Below are positions 5,868 to 7,675 of a stretch of 7,675 nucleotides of DNA, in pieces. The notes below the pieces were generated by a model. The model saw nothing but the letters and a program-made list of their open reading frames with translations, was not told where the DNA came from and did no database searches. Each line of letters starts with the position of its first letter. Position 1 is the first letter of the stretch. Location of the stretch: NCBI GenBank assembly GCA_937896065.1, contig CALBLI010000043.1, positions 1-7,675 on the forward strand, in the 5' to 3' direction. A program made the position numbers and the translations under genes. Source of the stretch: an uncultured Caryophanales bacterium (GTDB taxonomy: Bacteria; Bacillota_I; Bacilli_A; RFN20; CAG-288).

Positions 5868-6560
5868 CTATTGAATAAACGAACCATCGGTAAAAGCAAT
5901 GGTAATTGTAGGATCTAGCGTTATATATGAGCTAAAATTAACCCTGCTATTTTTTACTTCAGTATTCCCATACCAATAATTGTCATATTGCCACATTTGG
6001 CAATCGACTTTATAAACATAAGCAACACTAGCTAAATAAAAATCTTTGCCATTTACTTTTTCATCAGCAACATCATACGATACTGAATACTCAGTTTTTT
6101 CACTATATGAATATGTATAACTATTTTCAATGCTATATGCAGTAGAAATAGTATATTTATCAGAAACTTCTACATATGGCATATTCATTTTTACACCTAA
6201 TGATGATGTTATTTTTGAGTTTAAAGATATACTAGTTGATACTGTGCTGTTTTTTATAGTAGAAAAAGATTCAGTAAAATGAAAATTACTTAATGAATTG
6301 CTACAATATATGTTACTCAAACGATCAACGACAATTCTACCAAGATATGAATAAGAATCAATCGAAACTAATTGATGTCGTCCAACTAATCCTTGCCTCC
6401 ACCAATCGGTTTCAAATTCACCAAAAGTAATGTTTACTGTAGGAGTATTATAGTTAGATACATATTTGATTTCTTCATATGTATTATTGATAGATTTAGC
6501 ATTGATATTTTGATTAATTAAATTAAAAGACAACAAAGCAGACATGAGTATGGATAGCAT
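5868..6560 (-). CDS. Secreted beta-strand-rich protein of unknown function
   Basis: Not recognised with certainty. The 230-aa precursor begins with a hydrophobic MLSILMSALLSFNLI and a likely signal-peptidase site near NINA-KS (about residue 21). The signal lacks the usual positively charged start. The mature chain is rich in Ser, Thr, Tyr and Asn, with long alternating strands at about 98-125 (FSTIKNSTVSTSISLNSKI) and 131-163 (EVSDKYTISTAYSIENSYTY and beyond). Aromatic stretches include DWW (52-54) and WQYDNYWYG (190-198). Two cysteines, Cys86 and Cys187, may pair. Paired Ser/Thr-rich amphipathic strands recall aerolysin/ETX-MTX2-type beta-pore formers, but I see no defining motif, so this is only a hypothesis. 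AAGGAGG lies 12 nt before the ATG, which is long, and an in-frame TGA blocks an earlier ATG. It is the first gene of an operon with the lipoprotein, under a strong promoter. Confidence 0.75.
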   Translation of the reverse strand: MLSILMSALLSFNLINQNINAKSINNTYEEIKYVSNYNTPTVNITFGEFETDWWRQGLVGRHQLVSIDSYSYLGRIVVDRLSNIYCSNSLSNFHFTESFSTIKNSTVSTSISLNSKITSSLGVKMNMPYVEVSDKYTISTAYSIENSYTYSYSEKTEYSVSYDVADEKVNGKDFYLASVAYVYKVDCQMWQYDNYWYGNTEVKNSRVNFSSYITLDPTITIAFTDGSFIQ

Positions 6561-6592
6561 AAATATTCAAATCCTCCTTATATGCAAAAATG

Positions 6593-6621
6593 ATTTTATC
6601 ATTTCACATTTTTATTGTCAA
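6593..6621 (-). promoter_or_regulatory. Strong predicted promoter of the secreted protein-lipoprotein operon
   Basis: On the minus strand, a perfect TTGACA (6616-6621), a 17-nt spacer and TAAAAT (6593-6598), preceded by TGA, form a near-consensus sigma-A promoter. It lies about 33 nt upstream of the ATG. An AAGGAGG ribosome binding site (6573-6579) sits between them. No riboswitch-like structure is visible in the short leader. Confidence 0.7.
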
Positions 6622-6707
6622 TATATTATACTATATCGGCAAATTTGAAAACCCGTCTTTAGAATTTAACACTTGAAAATTTAGGATATAAAAGGATATT
6701 TTATATT

Positions 6708-6737
6708 TTTATTATTTATATAAATATAAATAATAAA
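6708..6737. repeat. Perfect inverted repeat ahead of the transposase promoter
   Basis: TTTATTATTTATA (6708-6720) and its exact reverse complement (6725-6737) flank a 4-nt TAAA loop, a 13-bp stem made only of A-T pairs. It lies just upstream of the transposase -35 box. It could block read-through transcription into the element or bind the transposase. It is thermally weak, and AT-rich DNA makes such repeats less surprising. Confidence 0.8.
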
Positions 6738-6740
6738 GTA

Positions 6741-6769
6741 TTGAATATCTTTTTTTTATGTCTTATAAT
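6741..6769 (+). promoter_or_regulatory. Predicted transposase promoter
   Basis: TTGAAT (6741-6746), a 17-nt spacer and a perfect TATAAT (6764-6769) lie upstream of the transposase. The leader that follows holds a small hairpin, TGTTAA (6778-6783) with TTAACA (6789-6794), and the hexamer GGTGTT three times (6776, 6784 and 6802). GGAGG is at 6799-6803, 6 nt before the ATG. Confidence 0.6.
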
Positions 6770-6809
6770 ATATAAGGTGTTAAGGTGTTTAACATTCTGG
6801 AGGTGTTAT

Positions 6810-7675
6810 ATGGCATATTTTTTAAAGAAAACTAAGCCTTCTAAAAAAGGTGAATATCTACAAATTTACGAAAGCAAATACATACCTGGTAAAGGTTGTA
6901 GAAATCATTCATACAAAGTTCTTGGCTATGTATCTGATTTAATAGATAAAGGAATAAAAGATCCCATAAAATATGCAAAAGATATTATCAAGAAACTCAA
7001 TGATGATTCTGATAACAGTATCCCACAAATTGGCGATTATTCTTCAAGTAAAAATGTTGGCTATTTTCTTTTAAAAGCAATGATTGATAATCTTAATGTT
7101 GATAATGATTTACAACTTATGACACTAAGAAAACAGTTTAAATTTAAAATAAGTGATTTTATTAGATCAATGATATATTCACAAATTATTAATCCAGGTT
7201 CCAAGCTTAAAGCTTTTGAAAAAGTAATGCCTAATATTTATGATATTCAACTATTCTCATATGATCAAATTTTAGATGGAATTGAATATATTGGAAGTGA
7301 TTATCAAAAATATATTGAATTATTTAATTATCACATTGAAAAGATATATCCTAGAGATACCAAAAAAGTTTATTTTGATTGCACTAACTATTATTTTGAA
7401 ATTGATTTAGAAGATGAACTTAGAAAGAAAGGACCGTCTAAAGAAAACAGAAAATGTCCTATCATTTCACAAGCTTTACTTTTAGATTCTAATCAAATTC
7501 CACTAGGAATGAATTTATTTCCTGGAAATGAAAGTGAAAAGCCTTATTTAAGAAAAAGCATCGAGGATTTAAAAGAAAGGTTTAATGTAGTTGGTAAAGT
7601 CATTCAAGTAGCTGATAAAGGTTTAAATTGTGCTAAAAACATCTATGCAGCCGTAAGAGAAGCAAGTGATGGATA
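6810..7675 (+). CDS. IS1634-like (IS4 superfamily) DDE transposase, 3' end outside the window
   Basis: Catalyses cut-and-paste movement of the insertion sequence. The open frame starts at an ATG with GGAGG 6 nt upstream and runs 288 codons to the edge of the window without a stop. The N-terminal part MAYFLKKTKPSKKGEYLQIY leads into a Tyr- and Lys-rich region typical of this family. The catalytic domain starts at KVYFDCTNYYFE, with the first catalytic Asp at about residue 190. It is followed by the family's RKKGPSKENRK (205-215), LFPGNESEKP (236-245), and QVADKGLNC (266-274) with the second Asp at 269. The catalytic Glu would lie beyond the window. Nothing in the visible part is frameshifted, so the element could be active. 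It is divergent from, and separated by 249 bp from, the secreted-protein operon. The family name comes from motif recognition. A nearby IS4-superfamily group is the alternative. Confidence 0.88.
   Translation, partial: MAYFLKKTKPSKKGEYLQIYESKYIPGKGCRNHSYKVLGYVSDLIDKGIKDPIKYAKDIIKKLNDDSDNSIPQIGDYSSSKNVGYFLLKAMIDNLNVDNDLQLMTLRKQFKFKISDFIRSMIYSQIINPGSKLKAFEKVMPNIYDIQLFSYDQILDGIEYIGSDYQKYIELFNYHIEKIYPRDTKKVYFDCTNYYFEIDLEDELRKKGPSKENRKCPIISQALLLDSNQIPLGMNLFPGNESEKPYLRKSIEDLKERFNVVGKVIQVADKGLNCAKNIYAAVREASDG

Larger units (their letters stand above)
6652..7675 (+). mobile_element. Left part of an IS1634-like insertion sequence, cut by the window edge
   Basis: The transposase gene and its promoter define the element. 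The left end cannot be placed exactly because the matching right inverted repeat is outside the window. It must lie between the -35 box of the opposing operon (6621) and the transposase -35 (6741). The start given is a guess near the change of sequence character at 6652. No target-site duplication can be checked. Confidence 0.4.

Overview
The window is very AT-rich (by eye well over two thirds A+T, not counted) and reads as a low-GC Gram-positive-type bacterium, probably a host-associated anaerobe of the Bacillota or a relative of the Mollicutes. The evidence is strong AGGAG-type ribosome binding sites, two TTG starts, a Bacillus-like small SRP RNA, a lipobox lipoprotein, and a remnant resembling a hydrogenase maturation gene. 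TGG encodes Trp, and no complete gene ends in TGA. A species cannot be named from the sequence.

Left part (1-2170), minus strand. A DUF4143-type AAA ATPase gene stops just where its C-terminal domain should begin. Its promoter region carries three tandem 23-bp repeats plus a degenerate fourth. Next is an unrecognised membrane protein with about eight helices in a 4+4 arrangement. It has no visible ribosome binding site, and its promoter-like sequence lies so close to the ATG that the mRNA may be leaderless.

Central housekeeping block (2176-4769), minus strand, transcribed in the order SRP RNA, tadA, prfA, prmC. The SRP RNA has a good promoter and ends in a U run only a few bases before the tadA ribosome binding site. 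prfA (release factor RF1) overlaps prmC, which encodes the methyltransferase that modifies the RF1 GGQ motif, by 23 bp. The block links protein targeting, tRNA wobble editing and translation termination.

Gene-poor gap (4770-5338). It holds no intact gene, only a plus-strand remnant that looks like the N-terminus of HypB with a damaged P-loop and an in-frame stop.

Right part (5339-6621), minus strand. A secreted beta-strand-rich protein and a lipoprotein form a two-gene operon behind a near-consensus promoter. Neither is recognised. This exported pair is the best candidate in the window for an undescribed function.

Right edge (about 6650-7675), plus strand. The start of an IS1634-like insertion sequence runs off the window. 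Its DDE transposase has a good promoter and ribosome binding site, and a 13-bp-arm hairpin lies ahead of the promoter.
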